Source: a virus. From it: a stretch of 44,083 bases of DNA. The DNA is taken from positions 1-44,083 of the IMG/VR virus record IMGVR_UViG_3300013104_000448; one strand, 5' to 3'. Below the pieces are notes generated by a model. The model was not told the origin of the DNA. It saw only the letters and a list, made by a program, of their open reading frames with translations, and made no database searches. The position numbers and the translations under genes were made by a program. Each line of letters opens with the position of its first letter. Positions within the stretch are counted from its first letter, which is position 1. Shown piece after piece: positions 6,568-13,973 of the stretch.

Positions 6568-7299
6568 TTATTCGGGGATAAAAGAACCGACGACCTTTCC
6601 GCAGATATGAGTCTCCTCCGTAATATCAATGATTGGATATTGCGGATTGATCGGCTTCAAAAACTGTCGTCCGGCATCCTCAACCAGAACCTTGAATGTC
6701 GCCTCGTTTGTACGCGGAACTCTTGCAATCACACGGTCGCCTGTCCTGGTTTCCGCCTCAGGGTCTACAAAGAGAATGCATCCAGCTGGGTAACTTCGAC
6801 CTGGCCCTGGGTTTGTCATCGAATCCCCAATAACCTTTAGAGCATAGCCGTGGGAGCTGATTGCTACGGGACACGAAAGCCACGAATCAGCATCGTAGCT
6901 CTCAAAATTTGAGATCGCTTCGCACCAAGCCCCTGCTTGGACCCAAGAAATCAATGGAACCTTGCCAAAACGTTGGTTGATATCGATGACATTGCTTCCA
7001 TCGTCGGCCATCGGTTGCCGTACGTTGCGTTCACTGGCCGGTTCCTTTGGTAGCACGCCGTATTCCAGCCATTCCCTGCGTACATTAAGCCATGCGCACA
7101 GAGCAACCATGCTATCCGCCTCGGCCATGGAGTCGCCGTTCAGCCACTTGCTAATTGCCTGAGGGGTCTTATCGACTCCCATGCTTTTCAGGTTCTTATG
7201 GATATCCGCACCACGTCCCCGGGTGCGTACACCGGCATCGTCAAGGGCTTTGTGTAGGCGCGCAGTGAAAGCTGCGCGTAGTGCATTCTTATCAACCAT
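6568..7299 (-). CDS. cI: CI/LexA-type prophage repressor, S24 peptidase
   Basis: 243 residues. The N-terminal region (about 1-75) is an HTH domain (TPQAISKWLNGDSMAEADSM as recognition segment). The C-terminal region is an S24 peptidase with catalytic Ser160 (VIGDSMTNP) and Lys203 (ATFKVLVEDAG) and a likely self-cleavage bond Ala122-Gly123 (WVQAGAW). RecA-stimulated cleavage on DNA damage would induce the prophage. An operator-like site overlaps its start codon (7291-7307), so autoregulation is likely. It is convergent with the DUF4917 gene and divergent from the cro-like gene. Confidence 0.93.
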   Translation of the reverse strand: MVDKNALRAAFTARLHKALDDAGVRTRGRGADIHKNLKSMGVDKTPQAISKWLNGDSMAEADSMVALCAWLNVRREWLEYGVLPKEPASERNVRQPMADDGSNVIDINQRFGKVPLISWVQAGAWCEAISNFESYDADSWLSCPVAISSHGYALKVIGDSMTNPGPGRSYPAGCILFVDPEAETRTGDRVIARVPRTNEATFKVLVEDAGRQFLKPINPQYPIIDITEETHICGKVVGSFIPE

Positions 7300-7364
7300 G
7301 AGTTGAGAGTCTCATAATGGTTGCGCAATAGTCAGTTGATGTTTAATATCAACCGTGAGTTGAT
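7291..7364. promoter_or_regulatory. OR-like operator cluster and rightward promoter
   Basis: Three sites fit ATCAACC-N3-RGTTGAT: ATCAACC-ATG-AGTTGAG (7291-7307, over the repressor start codon), CGCAATA-GTC-AGTTGAT (7324-7340, weaker) and ATCAACC-GTG-AGTTGAT (7348-7364). A rightward promoter is plausible: TTGCGC (7321-7326), 17-base spacer, TAATAT (7344-7349). The second and third operators cover the promoter and its start point, so repressor bound there would block cro transcription. Confidence 0.75.
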
Positions 7365-7378
7365 AAATGGAGGTTGCC

Positions 7379-7639
7379 ATGTTGGACCCCGCAAATTTTC
7401 CGAACGCAATAGCGTTTGCTTTTGAAGCTGTGGGCGGCATTGGTGCTGCCGCGAAGGTGTGTGACCGGAGCTATCAGGCGCTGAATAAATGGCGTCTGGC
7501 GGCTAGCTTGCCGCGTACCGATTACACGGGTGAAACCCAATATGCTGCGCTTTTGGCGATGGCCGCGAAGCAAAAGGGCAACGAATTTGAGGCAGTCTGG
7601 TTGCTCAATGCATCTGCACCGCAAAAAGTAGCGGCATAG
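7379..7639 (+). CDS. Cro-like / YdaS-type regulator
   Basis: 86 residues from ATG 7379, chosen because GGAGG (7369-7373) lies 5 bases upstream; the earlier ATG at 7367 overlaps that site. The core (AIAFAFEAVGGIGAAAKVCDRSYQALNKWRLA) is the HTH of Cro/YdaS proteins that pair with CI repressors. It is the first gene of the rightward early transcript and probably competes with the repressor for the operators. Its translation start region is complementary to a stretch in the downstream intergenic RNA (7733-7755). Confidence 0.8.
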   Translation: MLDPANFPNAIAFAFEAVGGIGAAAKVCDRSYQALNKWRLAASLPRTDYTGETQYAALLAMAAKQKGNEFEAVWLLNASAPQKVAA

Positions 7640-7972
7640 ATAGAAAAAAGGCGACCCAAAGGCCGCCCAGTTCCTCCCGACACGCACCACCACAGCGCTG
7701 TCGGGACGCGGTAAAGGTAGGCGGGCACACCACATGCTAACCACCTCCCTTTATCGCGCTTTTCCAAGGCACGGAATGCCTTGGTGTTGCTGCCTTTTCC
7801 ACCACAGATTGGGCAGCGGTTGCGCCAGGGGTGAGCAATGGATTGCTCGCCCCGGCACGGTGCCGGTGTCGATCCTGAAGATCTAGCCGGCGTTTGGGCC
7901 CTTTCAAGCCACGCGGCAAATGTACCACCACTGCATGTCGCGCGGCACTGGCAACTTATAAGGATTAATGCC
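7640..7972 (+). ncRNA. Hairpin-rich intergenic region, candidate regulatory RNA
   Basis: No gene is supported in these 333 bases. Several hairpins are visible: GGCGACC/GGCCGCC (7647-7664, with T-run on the minus strand, a possible leftward terminator), a perfect 8-bp stem CCAAGGCA/TGCCTTGG (7764-7784), GAGCAA/TTGCTC flanked by G4 and C4 (about 7829-7855) and CCGGCA/TGCCGG (about 7853-7867). The segment 7733-7755 is complementary to the ribosome binding site and start codon of the cro-like gene. A C4-type phage antisense RNA is one possible explanation; the assignment is tentative. Confidence 0.4.
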
Positions 7973-8491
7973 ATGAGCCGAATCGCTTTGAATTCTGTTG
8001 AGCGGGCGCATCGGGAAGTTCTGCCGCTCGACCTCGCGCTTTACCATGCCGCTCGGGACTACCCCGGCGGCGCCGCTGCCATCGCCGCCACCACCGGCAG
8101 AAACGCCACCACGCTGCAGCACAAGCTTTCCCCAACCCATCCCAGCCACACGGCCAACATTCAGGAGTTCGGGGAGATCCTGGAGCTGACCAAGGATCGC
8201 CGCATTCTGGATGCGGTGCATGCGTTGGTTGGTGACACGATTTGGCAGGAACTGGCCGAGGCTTACACCAACGATATGCCCGAGACACTGACCACTGGCA
8301 TTGCCGAGTATTTTCGGCAGGTGGCGGATTTGGCCGATACCTGGGCCAAAAGCATTGGCGACGGGGTGGTGTCCGATGAGGAGTTGGGCGCGATTCATCT
8401 GCAGGTGTTTCGCGGGATTCGGGGGTTGTTGGGGATGTTCAACCGCGCCACGTATGTCAACCAGACGACGCGAGGTGCTGACCTTGGCTGA
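7973..8491 (+). CDS. Phage regulatory CII family protein
   Basis: 172 residues from ATG 7973 (AAGGA upstream); the frame is open further upstream only through the hairpin region. The N-terminus (SVERAHREVLPLDLALYHAARDYPGGAAAIAATTGRNATTLQHKLSP...) is the hallmark of the phage_CII family of Proteobacterial prophages, an HTH protein with a long helical C-terminus (TGIAEYFRQVADLADTWAKSIGDGVVSDEE). It probably controls the lysis-lysogeny choice or replication genes. It overlaps the next gene by 8 bases. Confidence 0.85.
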   Translation: MSRIALNSVERAHREVLPLDLALYHAARDYPGGAAAIAATTGRNATTLQHKLSPTHPSHTANIQEFGEILELTKDRRILDAVHALVGDTIWQELAEAYTNDMPETLTTGIAEYFRQVADLADTWAKSIGDGVVSDEELGAIHLQVFRGIRGLLGMFNRATYVNQTTRGADLG

Positions 8492-8711
8492 CATCGCTGA
8501 TTTCGCTAATGACCTGGTGCAGGAACGCCTCGATCAGGCGCTGGCTGCGCGTAATGCCGCCAAGTCTGCAGCGGTGATTCATTCGTTTTTATTCTGCGAA
8601 AGGTGCGACGAGCCGATTCCTGAAGGGCGCCGAGTTGCGTTACCGGGTTGCACGCAGTGCGTGCAGTGCCAGTCGATCGATGAGTTGCGGGAGGCTCGCC
8701 ATGCTCGATGA
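8484..8711 (+). CDS. DksA/TraR-type zinc-finger protein
   Basis: 75 residues starting at TTG 8484, supported by GAGGTG 7 bases upstream. The sequence has a helical N-terminus (ADFANDLVQERLDQALAARN) and a four-cysteine zinc finger FCERCDEPIPEGRR...GCTQCVQCQ. This is the small TraR-like class found in phages, which bind the secondary channel of RNA polymerase. It overlaps both neighbours, so the three early genes are translated as a unit. Confidence 0.85.
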   Translation: MADIADFANDLVQERLDQALAARNAAKSAAVIHSFLFCERCDEPIPEGRRVALPGCTQCVQCQSIDELREARHAR

Positions 8712-10917
8712 GGTGTTGGGGCAATTCGCAGATTACGGCCTTGAGCCGGAACAACCACTTGTCTTCGGCAAGCTGACTCGCTGCAAGACTGCGCAGGACA
8801 AGGGCAAGGAGAAGAACGGTTGGTATGTTGTCCACGAACATCGTACCGAGAGGGGTGAAACGCTGATTTTCGGCAGCTTTGGTGATTGGCGCTCGGGTGA
8901 GACGCAGAAGATCAAAGTTAAAGCCGGGCGCATGTCGTCAGAAGAGCGGGAGGTGATGCGTGCACGGCAAGAGGAAGCCAAGCGTCGTGCTGCCGAGATT
9001 GCCGCCAATGCGGCGCGTCGCGCAGCGAATCGAGCGGCGGGAATGTTCAAGCGCATGCCGGAGAAGGGACGTAGCGACTATCTGGATCGAAAGCAGATCG
9101 TTGGTTTTGGCGTTCGCTATGCACCGCGCTCCGGCGCGTTTTTGGTGCCTATGTGCAACGTGCGGGACCAGGTTGTCGGGTTGCAAGTGATCTTTCCAGC
9201 CAAGCAGGAAGACACTGGCCGGGACAAGTCTTACTGGCCCTACGGCATGTCAAAAGAGGGCGCTTTTCACCTGATCGGGCCGCACCCGGAGCCGGGTGAG
9301 CCCGTGTTGGTGTGTGAAGGCTATGCCACCGGCGCTAGCCTGCACATGGCGACCTCGCTGACGGTGGCCATCGCCTTTGACGCGGGCAATTTGCTGCTGG
9401 TGTGCAAGGCCATGCGCGAGCGTTTTCCGGGTTGCCCGTTGATTGTTTGTCGGGATGATGACTGGAAGACCAAACGACCGAATGGCGAGCCCTGGAACCC
9501 CGGTGAAGAGAAGGCGAGCAACGCCGCGTTGATCGTCGGTGGTCAGGTGGTTGCGCCGATCTTTTCCGGTGAGCGGGATGACAAGTGGACCGACTTCAAT
9601 GACCTGCATGTTGCCGAAGGTCTGGATGCGGTACGCCGCCAGGTGTTGGCGGTGGTCAAGCCGCCGGCAGCGGGTGGTTGGAAGGACATGTTGGCTCGTA
9701 GTGAAAGCGGTGCCTTGATTGCGCATATGCAGAACGTCGAACTGATCCTGGGGAATGATGAGCGGTGGGCCGGGGTGATCGGCTACAGCGTGTTCAGTTC
9801 GAAGATCATCAAGCTGCGTGCAGCACCTTATGGTGGCGGCGCGGGTGACTGGGCTGACATCGATGATATGCGGGTGATGAAGTGGCTCGCACAGCAGTAC
9901 AACTTGCGGGTGAAGGCGTCCCATGTGATTGAGGCGGTCAGTGTGGTTGCGCATGACCACGCCTTTCACCCGGTGCGTGAATACCTGGAAAAGCTGGTAT
10001 GGGATCGCGTGCCTCGGTTGGAGAGCTGGTTGACCGACGTGCTTGGGGTTGAGGCCACTGAGTACTCGGCCAAGGTCGGCAAGCGCTGGCCGATTTCGGC
10101 GGTGGCCAGGGTGATGCGCCCTGGCTGTAAGGCCGACTCGGTGATGATCCTCGAAGGCGGGCAGGGGGAGGGTAAGTCCACGGCGATGGGGATTCTCGGC
10201 GGTGAGTGGTTCATGGACACGCCGTTTGCCCTGGGCGACAAGGACAGCTTTCAGGCGATTCGCGGTAAGTGGATTGTCGAGCTGGGGGAGCTGGACAGCT
10301 TCAACAAGGCCGAGAGTACGAAGGCCAAGCAGTTCTTTTCGGCCTCCACCGATACCTACCGCGAGAGCTACGGCCGCAGAACGAATGACGTGCCACGCCA
10401 GTGTGTGTTCGTGGGGACCACCAACCAGGAGGAATACCTCAAGGACGCCACGGGCAACCGGCGTTATTGGCCGGTGTTCTGCAACAAGGTGGACCTCGAT
10501 ACCCTACGTGAGATCCGTGATCAGCTATGGGCCGAGGCAGTGTTTTGCTATGAGGCCGGTGATATCTGGTGGGTCTCCAAGGATGAGTCATGGATGTTTG
10601 CCGAGGCGCAGGACGAGCGCTTTGTGGTGGACGAATGGGAAGGGCTGATCCTGAATTGGCTGGAGGAGTCGCAGATCGGCGAAACCACCACGGGCAACGA
10701 CATTCTGAGCCAGGCCCTCAAGTTGGATTATGGCCATTGGGGTAAGCCGGAGCAGATGCGCGTAGGGGCGATCATGCATCGGCTTGGCTGGCGCAAGAAG
10801 CGTTTGACGGCTTTGACCAAAAGCGGGGTGCGGCCATGGGCTTATCAGAAGCCTGCCACCTGGGGGCGTTGCACTGCGTTGCAGCAGGCACCGATTGAGG
10901 AGCCGTGCTTTGATTAA
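8701..10917 (+). CDS. Replication protein: Toprim primase fused to VirE/VapE helicase-like domain
   Basis: 738 residues from ATG 8701 (GGGAGG upstream). The middle N-terminal part is a Toprim domain: VLVCEGYATGASL with the catalytic Glu (about residue 205), and LIVCRDDDW with the Asp triad. The C-terminal 400 residues match the VirE/VapE P-loop family: Walker A EGGQGEGKST (about 484-493), then RGKWIVELGELDSF (Walker B-like), and VFVGTTNQEEYLKDATGNRRYWPV (sensor). Such fused proteins act as primase-helicase for phage or plasmid replication. A repeat-rich origin candidate lies just downstream. Confidence 0.88.
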   Translation: MLDEVLGQFADYGLEPEQPLVFGKLTRCKTAQDKGKEKNGWYVVHEHRTERGETLIFGSFGDWRSGETQKIKVKAGRMSSEEREVMRARQEEAKRRAAEIAANAARRAANRAAGMFKRMPEKGRSDYLDRKQIVGFGVRYAPRSGAFLVPMCNVRDQVVGLQVIFPAKQEDTGRDKSYWPYGMSKEGAFHLIGPHPEPGEPVLVCEGYATGASLHMATSLTVAIAFDAGNLLLVCKAMRERFPGCPLIVCRDDDWKTKRPNGEPWNPGEEKASNAALIVGGQVVAPIFSGERDDKWTDFNDLHVAEGLDAVRRQVLAVVKPPAAGGWKDMLARSESGALIAHMQNVELILGNDERWAGVIGYSVFSSKIIKLRAAPYGGGAGDWADIDDMRVMKWLAQQYNLRVKASHVIEAVSVVAHDHAFHPVREYLEKLVWDRVPRLESWLTDVLGVEATEYSAKVGKRWPISAVARVMRPGCKADSVMILEGGQGEGKSTAMGILGGEWFMDTPFALGDKDSFQAIRGKWIVELGELDSFNKAESTKAKQFFSASTDTYRESYGRRTNDVPRQCVFVGTTNQEEYLKDATGNRRYWPVFCNKVDLDTLREIRDQLWAEAVFCYEAGDIWWVSKDESWMFAEAQDERFVVDEWEGLILNWLEESQIGETTTGNDILSQALKLDYGHWGKPEQMRVGAIMHRLGWRKKRLTALTKSGVRPWAYQKPATWGRCTALQQAPIEEPCFD

Positions 10918-11275
10918 GCGGATAGATGAGATGCTGAAGTTGTGGGCGCAGGATCTGCATTCGCCGATGACTGAAGCCTATGGCGGGGCGAGTGGCGGGA
11001 ACATGATTGCGATGTTGATGGCGTGCAAGGGGGAGTTGATACGGGGGACGCGGGGCAGTCGGGTGTTGTTGGATGAGTCGGCGGATATTGAGCTGATCGT
11101 CAATAAGCACCTGGCGCCTGAGTTGGCGCTGGTGGTGAGGGAGCACTACTGCAATCACGAGAGCTTTCTATCGCAGAAGATGTTGCACTGTGGCTGTAGC
11201 GCGCCGACCTACTACCGGCGGTTGCATGATGCTCACGTGAACATCGAAGGCTTGCTGATGGGGAAGGCTGCATGA
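10910..11275 (+). CDS. Antitermination Q-like protein
   Basis: 121 residues from TTG 10910, with GAGGAG 7 bases upstream; it overlaps the end of the primase gene. The sequence (MIKRIDEMLKLWAQDLHSP, then YYRRLHDAHVNIEGLL) resembles the short antitermination/Q-type proteins at the end of early operons in Pseudomonas and related phages. Cys residues in YCNHES...LHCGCS might bind metal. Position between replication genes and late genes supports a role in late-gene activation. The family call is moderate. Confidence 0.55.
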   Translation: MIKRIDEMLKLWAQDLHSPMTEAYGGASGGNMIAMLMACKGELIRGTRGSRVLLDESADIELIVNKHLAPELALVVREHYCNHESFLSQKMLHCGCSAPTYYRRLHDAHVNIEGLLMGKAA

Positions 11276-11424
11276 CCCTTGGGTTGATCCGTCTGCCACT
11301 GTCCTACCGTCCGGCCTCGTCCTACTGCCAAATAAGGTTGGTAGGACAGCTTCAGGTTGCGTCGTTACTGGAGTGTCCTACTGTCCAACCTTCCCCCGTG
11401 TTATGCGCACATGAGCGCAGCGGG

Positions 11425-11460
11425 CACGTATTCGCGCCTATGGCGCGCACGCGTGTTTTT
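11425..11460 (+). terminator. Intrinsic terminator-like hairpin
   Basis: CGCGCC (11433-11438), loop TAT, GGCGCG (11442-11447), with outer CACG/CGTG pairing, followed by five T. It would end the rightward early transcript after the Q-like gene, the kind of site an antiterminator would act on. Confidence 0.6.
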
Positions 11461-11748
11461 AGCTTTTTCTCTATACACGAGAGAAGGGTAAAAAAGGTAG
11501 GACAGTAGGGCAAAGGCACAATATTAGGGGGCTCCAGCTGTCCTACTTCGATCCTGAATGGTGGGACAGGCAGGACAGCGCCAGAGGCGCTGAAAGCCGA
11601 ACTACAGATATTCACCGACATTGCCTAGACGTAGCCCAGACATTCACCGGGTGGCATTAAAGTGGGGTTGCTGCCATGAGAATCCACCTGTAAAAAGTAG
11701 TCATCTTCGATAGGTGCGACCGCAGAGAGCGGCAGACACCACACCACC

Positions 11749-11773
11749 AAAACCCGGCCTTGCGCCGGGTTTT
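11749..11773. terminator. Bidirectional intrinsic terminator
   Basis: AAAACCCGGC (11749-11758), 5-base loop, GCCGGGTTTT (11764-11773): a perfect stem with A-run and T-run. It lies between the rightward early region and the convergent end of the leftward membrane-protein gene. Confidence 0.88.
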
Positions 11774-11778
11774 GGCGT

Positions 11779-12162
11779 CTATGGGGCGGTGACTTTTGAA
11801 AGGGCACGGTTTCTCTTGTCCATCAGCTGAAAGTGCACGAACAAAACGAGCGATACCCCTGAAAAAACAGCGAGGCTCATCAAGTTCACCAGCAGCAGGA
11901 AAATGTCGAGACGGGTAATGGGGTCGGAGCTGGTAACAAACTCCACCACTTTGGCGACTCCCGTCGCTACCAGGGCCGCGCAGGAAAAGTATACCCATCC
12001 CCGGTACATTTTTTGACCCAGCCTGGCCCAGAGCTGGCGATAGCGTTGCTTGTGCTCCTCAGTGCTCTGCGACCACATCAGGACAAAGGCCGGGATAGCA
12101 AACGATCCCGCCAATACGCCAACGATACCCACTACAAGGCTTACCACTTCGAATCCTGTCAT
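11779..12162 (-). CDS. Small three-span membrane protein
   Basis: 127 residues from ATG 12162 (AGGGA upstream). Three hydrophobic segments are visible: VVSLVVGIVGVLAGSFAIPA (about 5-25), VYFSCAALVATGVAKVV (about 56-73) and IFLLLVNLMSLAVFSGVSLVLFV (about 86-109), joined by a basic loop. It is transcribed opposite to the holin gene and has its own terminator, so it may be expressed in the lysogen. No family is recognised. It could be a superinfection-exclusion moron or an antiholin-like protein; both are guesses. Confidence 0.7.
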   Translation of the reverse strand: MTGFEVVSLVVGIVGVLAGSFAIPAFVLMWSQSTEEHKQRYRQLWARLGQKMYRGWVYFSCAALVATGVAKVVEFVTSSDPITRLDIFLLLVNLMSLAVFSGVSLVLFVHFQLMDKRNRALSKVTAP

Positions 12163-12261
12163 GACAATTTCCCTAAAAAAACAGATCAAGCGAGTAGCGA
12201 CACTCAACAATGGCTTGATAGCGCACAACCGGCGCAATCGACGATGAACCAGGAAAATCTT

Positions 12262-12609
12262 ATGACAAACGAGCAACAAGCGCTGGCAGAAATGCCGATC
12301 TGGATGGTTGTTGTCCTGGCGCTGGTCGGTGGCGTTTCCGGCGAGATGTGGCGGGCCGACAAGGACGGCGCGCGGGGCTGGGTATTGTTGCGTCGATTGG
12401 TCCTGCGATCTGGCGCCTGCATAGTCTGCGGCGTGTCGGCGATGATGTTGATGGTCGGCGCGGGCATGTCTATCTGGACCGCTGGCAGTCTCGGATGTCT
12501 GACCGCGATGGCCGGGGCGGATGTCGCCATCGGGTTGTACGAACGTTGGGCCGCCAAACGACTGGGCGTCTGTGAAGCGCAGCAATGCAACGACGAATCT
12601 AATCAGTAG
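12262..12609 (+). CDS. Phage holin (LydA-like)
   Basis: 115 residues from ATG 12262, with AGGA 7 bases upstream; ATG 12244 is an alternative start and the two could give two forms. The sequence (MPIWMVVVLALVGGVSGEMWRADKDGARGW, then SGACIVCGVSAMMLMVGAGMSIWTAGSLGCLTAMAGADVAIGLYERWA) has three membrane segments and matches the holin family typical of Pseudomonas phages. It would permit release of the endolysin. It is far from the endolysin and Rz/Rz1 genes, located instead before the terminase. Confidence 0.85.
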   Translation: MTNEQQALAEMPIWMVVVLALVGGVSGEMWRADKDGARGWVLLRRLVLRSGACIVCGVSAMMLMVGAGMSIWTAGSLGCLTAMAGADVAIGLYERWAAKRLGVCEAQQCNDESNQ

Positions 12610-12628
12610 CTAAAAAATGGAGATGACT

Positions 12629-12898
12629 ATGCAAGTTCGAATCTTGAACGATGATCTGGACGTGATCTGGACCAAGACAGAGACCGGCGGACTGACTAGC
12701 CCGTCATTCCGCCGGGATGGAACGATTGAGATGATCATCATCGCACTTGAGAAGGCGCTGCAATGGGCGCGGGAAGAAGCCATACAACCCGATTCGGATT
12801 CATCCCCTGCTTTAGTCAGCACTCAAGCCATTGATGAGCTTCTACAGAGCAATTTCCTTATTGATGTTGGCGTGAACCAGCTCCCAGATACCAGGTGA
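12629..12898 (+). CDS. Small hypothetical protein
   Basis: 89 residues from ATG 12629 (GGAG upstream), directly after the holin. The N-terminal half (MQVRILNDDLDVIWTKTETG, then FRRDGTIEMIIIALEKALQWARE) looks like a real folded alpha/beta protein. The last 19 codons overlap the 3' end of the convergent gene at 12842-13129. No family is recognised. Confidence 0.6.
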   Translation: MQVRILNDDLDVIWTKTETGGLTSPSFRRDGTIEMIIIALEKALQWAREEAIQPDSDSSPALVSTQAIDELLQSNFLIDVGVNQLPDTR

Positions 12899-13129
12899 CT
12901 TGAAGAACGCATGCCATTTTGGCGGTGCGACAAAGCCGATCTGTCTCCCGGTGCTCCAGATGGCGACAGCATGACCAGCCAACCCTGCCTGGTTCACGGC
13001 CGTTTCAAATGCTGCGACGAATGCCTGTTGCGCTGCACGGGATTTGTTAGCGAACGCAGCGTCCACAGGGACAATGATCATGTCTTGTCCCTGTTCTCGG
13101 ATATGCGCAAATGGAAATTTATTAGCCAT
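12842..13129 (-). CDS. Small conserved-type phage protein
   Basis: 95 residues from ATG 13129 with AAAGGGA upstream. The sequence (ANKFPFAHIREQGQDMIIVPVD, then AFVAAFETAVNQAGLAGHAVAIWSTG, then HAFFKSPGIWELVHANINKE) resembles a small family I associate with Pseudomonas prophages and pyocin regions; no function is known. It runs against the late genes and overlaps the end of the preceding rightward gene by 57 bases. Confidence 0.65.
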   Translation of the reverse strand: MANKFPFAHIREQGQDMIIVPVDAAFANKSRAAQQAFVAAFETAVNQAGLAGHAVAIWSTGRQIGFVAPPKWHAFFKSPGIWELVHANINKEIAL

Positions 13130-13358
13130 CTTTTTCCCTTTCGATAAGTGGTGGGTAATCCTTCCCTGGCAGATCCTTCTGCTGGCGAAGGACGGCGTTG
13201 ATGCTAGCACCATGTTCGTAATATCTCGTTGCGCAGTGCCATTTTCAGTTCTTTCCTACGACTTTGGAGCACTGAGAATGCCGGGGACCCTGGGGTTATT
13301 CGGTGGGTACGGGGTCGCAAACCCGCGGGATCTTGTAAGCGGCCAGTTTTTCCACGTT

Positions 13359-13398
13359 GGTTGACAGAGGTTGACGAGGTTGACAGCCCTAGGTTGAC
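13359..13398 (+). repeat. Four direct repeats GGTTGAC before the small terminase gene, cos/pac-like
   Basis: GGTTGAC occurs at 13359-13365, 13369-13375, 13378-13384 and 13392-13398, spaced 10, 9 and 14 bases. They end 11 bases before the terminase small-subunit start. In lambda the small subunit binds R sites of cosB just upstream of its own gene, so these are candidates for that role. A G/C-rich stretch with GGGT/ACCC symmetry at about 13308-13329 could hold a nick site; this is not provable here. Confidence 0.45.
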
Positions 13399-13409
13399 AG
13401 GAGGTTTAC

Positions 13410-13970
13410 ATGACCATTTTGAGCCGTACGGAGTACGCGGCCAGTAAGGGCTGGTCTCGGCAGTACGTTGGGAAGCTGGTTCAGCAGGGGCGATTGGTCC
13501 TCTCTGGTGGCAAGGTCGATGTCGAAGCCAGTGAGCAATATCTGGCGATGACAAGCGACCCCGCGCGCAGTAAGTCGAACACACGTGTCCCACTGGTTAT
13601 CGGCTCTCCTGAAACCAGTTTTGAGTCACCCCAAGTCCCACTGAGCGCGCTACCCAAGGCTGCGCCGGACTATCAAAAAGCACGAACCAGGCTGGCGCTG
13701 GCGCAAGCCGAACGAGCCGAAAGTGACCTTCTCAAGGTCAACGGCGCACTCGTCGAGCGAACAATCGTGGACGAAGCGGCGTTTGCATCAGGCCGAATGA
13801 CCCGCGATTTATTAATGGGATTACCCCCCAAGTTAGCGCCAGTTCTCTCGGCCATGACCTGCACCTGGGACATCGAAAAATACCTGGCAGCAGAAATCCG
13901 GCAAGCACTCGAAGACGCAGAGCGCTTGTCCTCAGAAGACTTCATTCGTGCCGTCACTCCCGAGAATTAA
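13410..13970 (+). CDS. Terminase small subunit (Nu1-like)
   Basis: 186 residues, with GGAGG well placed before the ATG. An N-terminal winged-HTH (LSRTEYAASKGWSRQYVGKLVQQGRLVLSGGKVDVEASEQYL) is the DNA-recognition domain of Nu1-like small terminases. It is followed by a flexible linker and a helical oligomerisation part (ARTRLALAQAERAESDLLKVNGALV). The protein selects phage DNA at cos/pac and recruits the large subunit encoded 3 bases downstream. Confidence 0.85.
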   Translation: MTILSRTEYAASKGWSRQYVGKLVQQGRLVLSGGKVDVEASEQYLAMTSDPARSKSNTRVPLVIGSPETSFESPQVPLSALPKAAPDYQKARTRLALAQAERAESDLLKVNGALVERTIVDEAAFASGRMTRDLLMGLPPKLAPVLSAMTCTWDIEKYLAAEIRQALEDAERLSSEDFIRAVTPEN

Positions 13971-13973
13971 CTT

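Larger units (their letters stand above)
11276..11778. repeat. Non-coding region with repeated GTCCTAC/GTAGGAC motifs; origin-like
   Basis: At least seven copies of (T)GTCCTAC in either orientation: 11300-11307, 11319-11325, 11341-11348 (inverse), 11374-11381 followed by TGTCCAAC, 11497-11504 (inverse), 11539-11546, plus degenerate GGGACAG and AGGACAG at 11563-11578. A weak frame begins with the ATG overlapping the previous stop (11272-11508) but looks unlike a real protein. The repeats directly after the primase-helicase gene suggest iterons of a replication origin. Two terminators (11425-11460, 11749-11773) lie in the same stretch. Confidence 0.5.

Noticed and set aside
7522-7974. Minus-strand frame of 150 codons across the cro-CII spacer
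   Set aside because: It has no start signal, overlaps the cro gene and coincides with several hairpins; the pattern is better explained by a structured RNA.
9250-9969. Long minus-strand frame inside the primase-helicase gene
   Set aside because: It is the antisense shadow of a clear Toprim-VirE gene and has low-complexity His/Arg-rich content.
11272-11508. Open frame starting in the overlap with the Q-like gene
   Set aside because: Its sequence follows the GTCCTAC repeats and a terminator, shows no domain-like pattern and has no clear ribosome site, so I treat the region as non-coding.
13359-13398. GGTTGAC repeats considered as repressor operators or a CRISPR-like array
   Set aside because: They are short direct repeats without the ATCAACC partner half and without spacer structure, so packaging-site repeats fit better.
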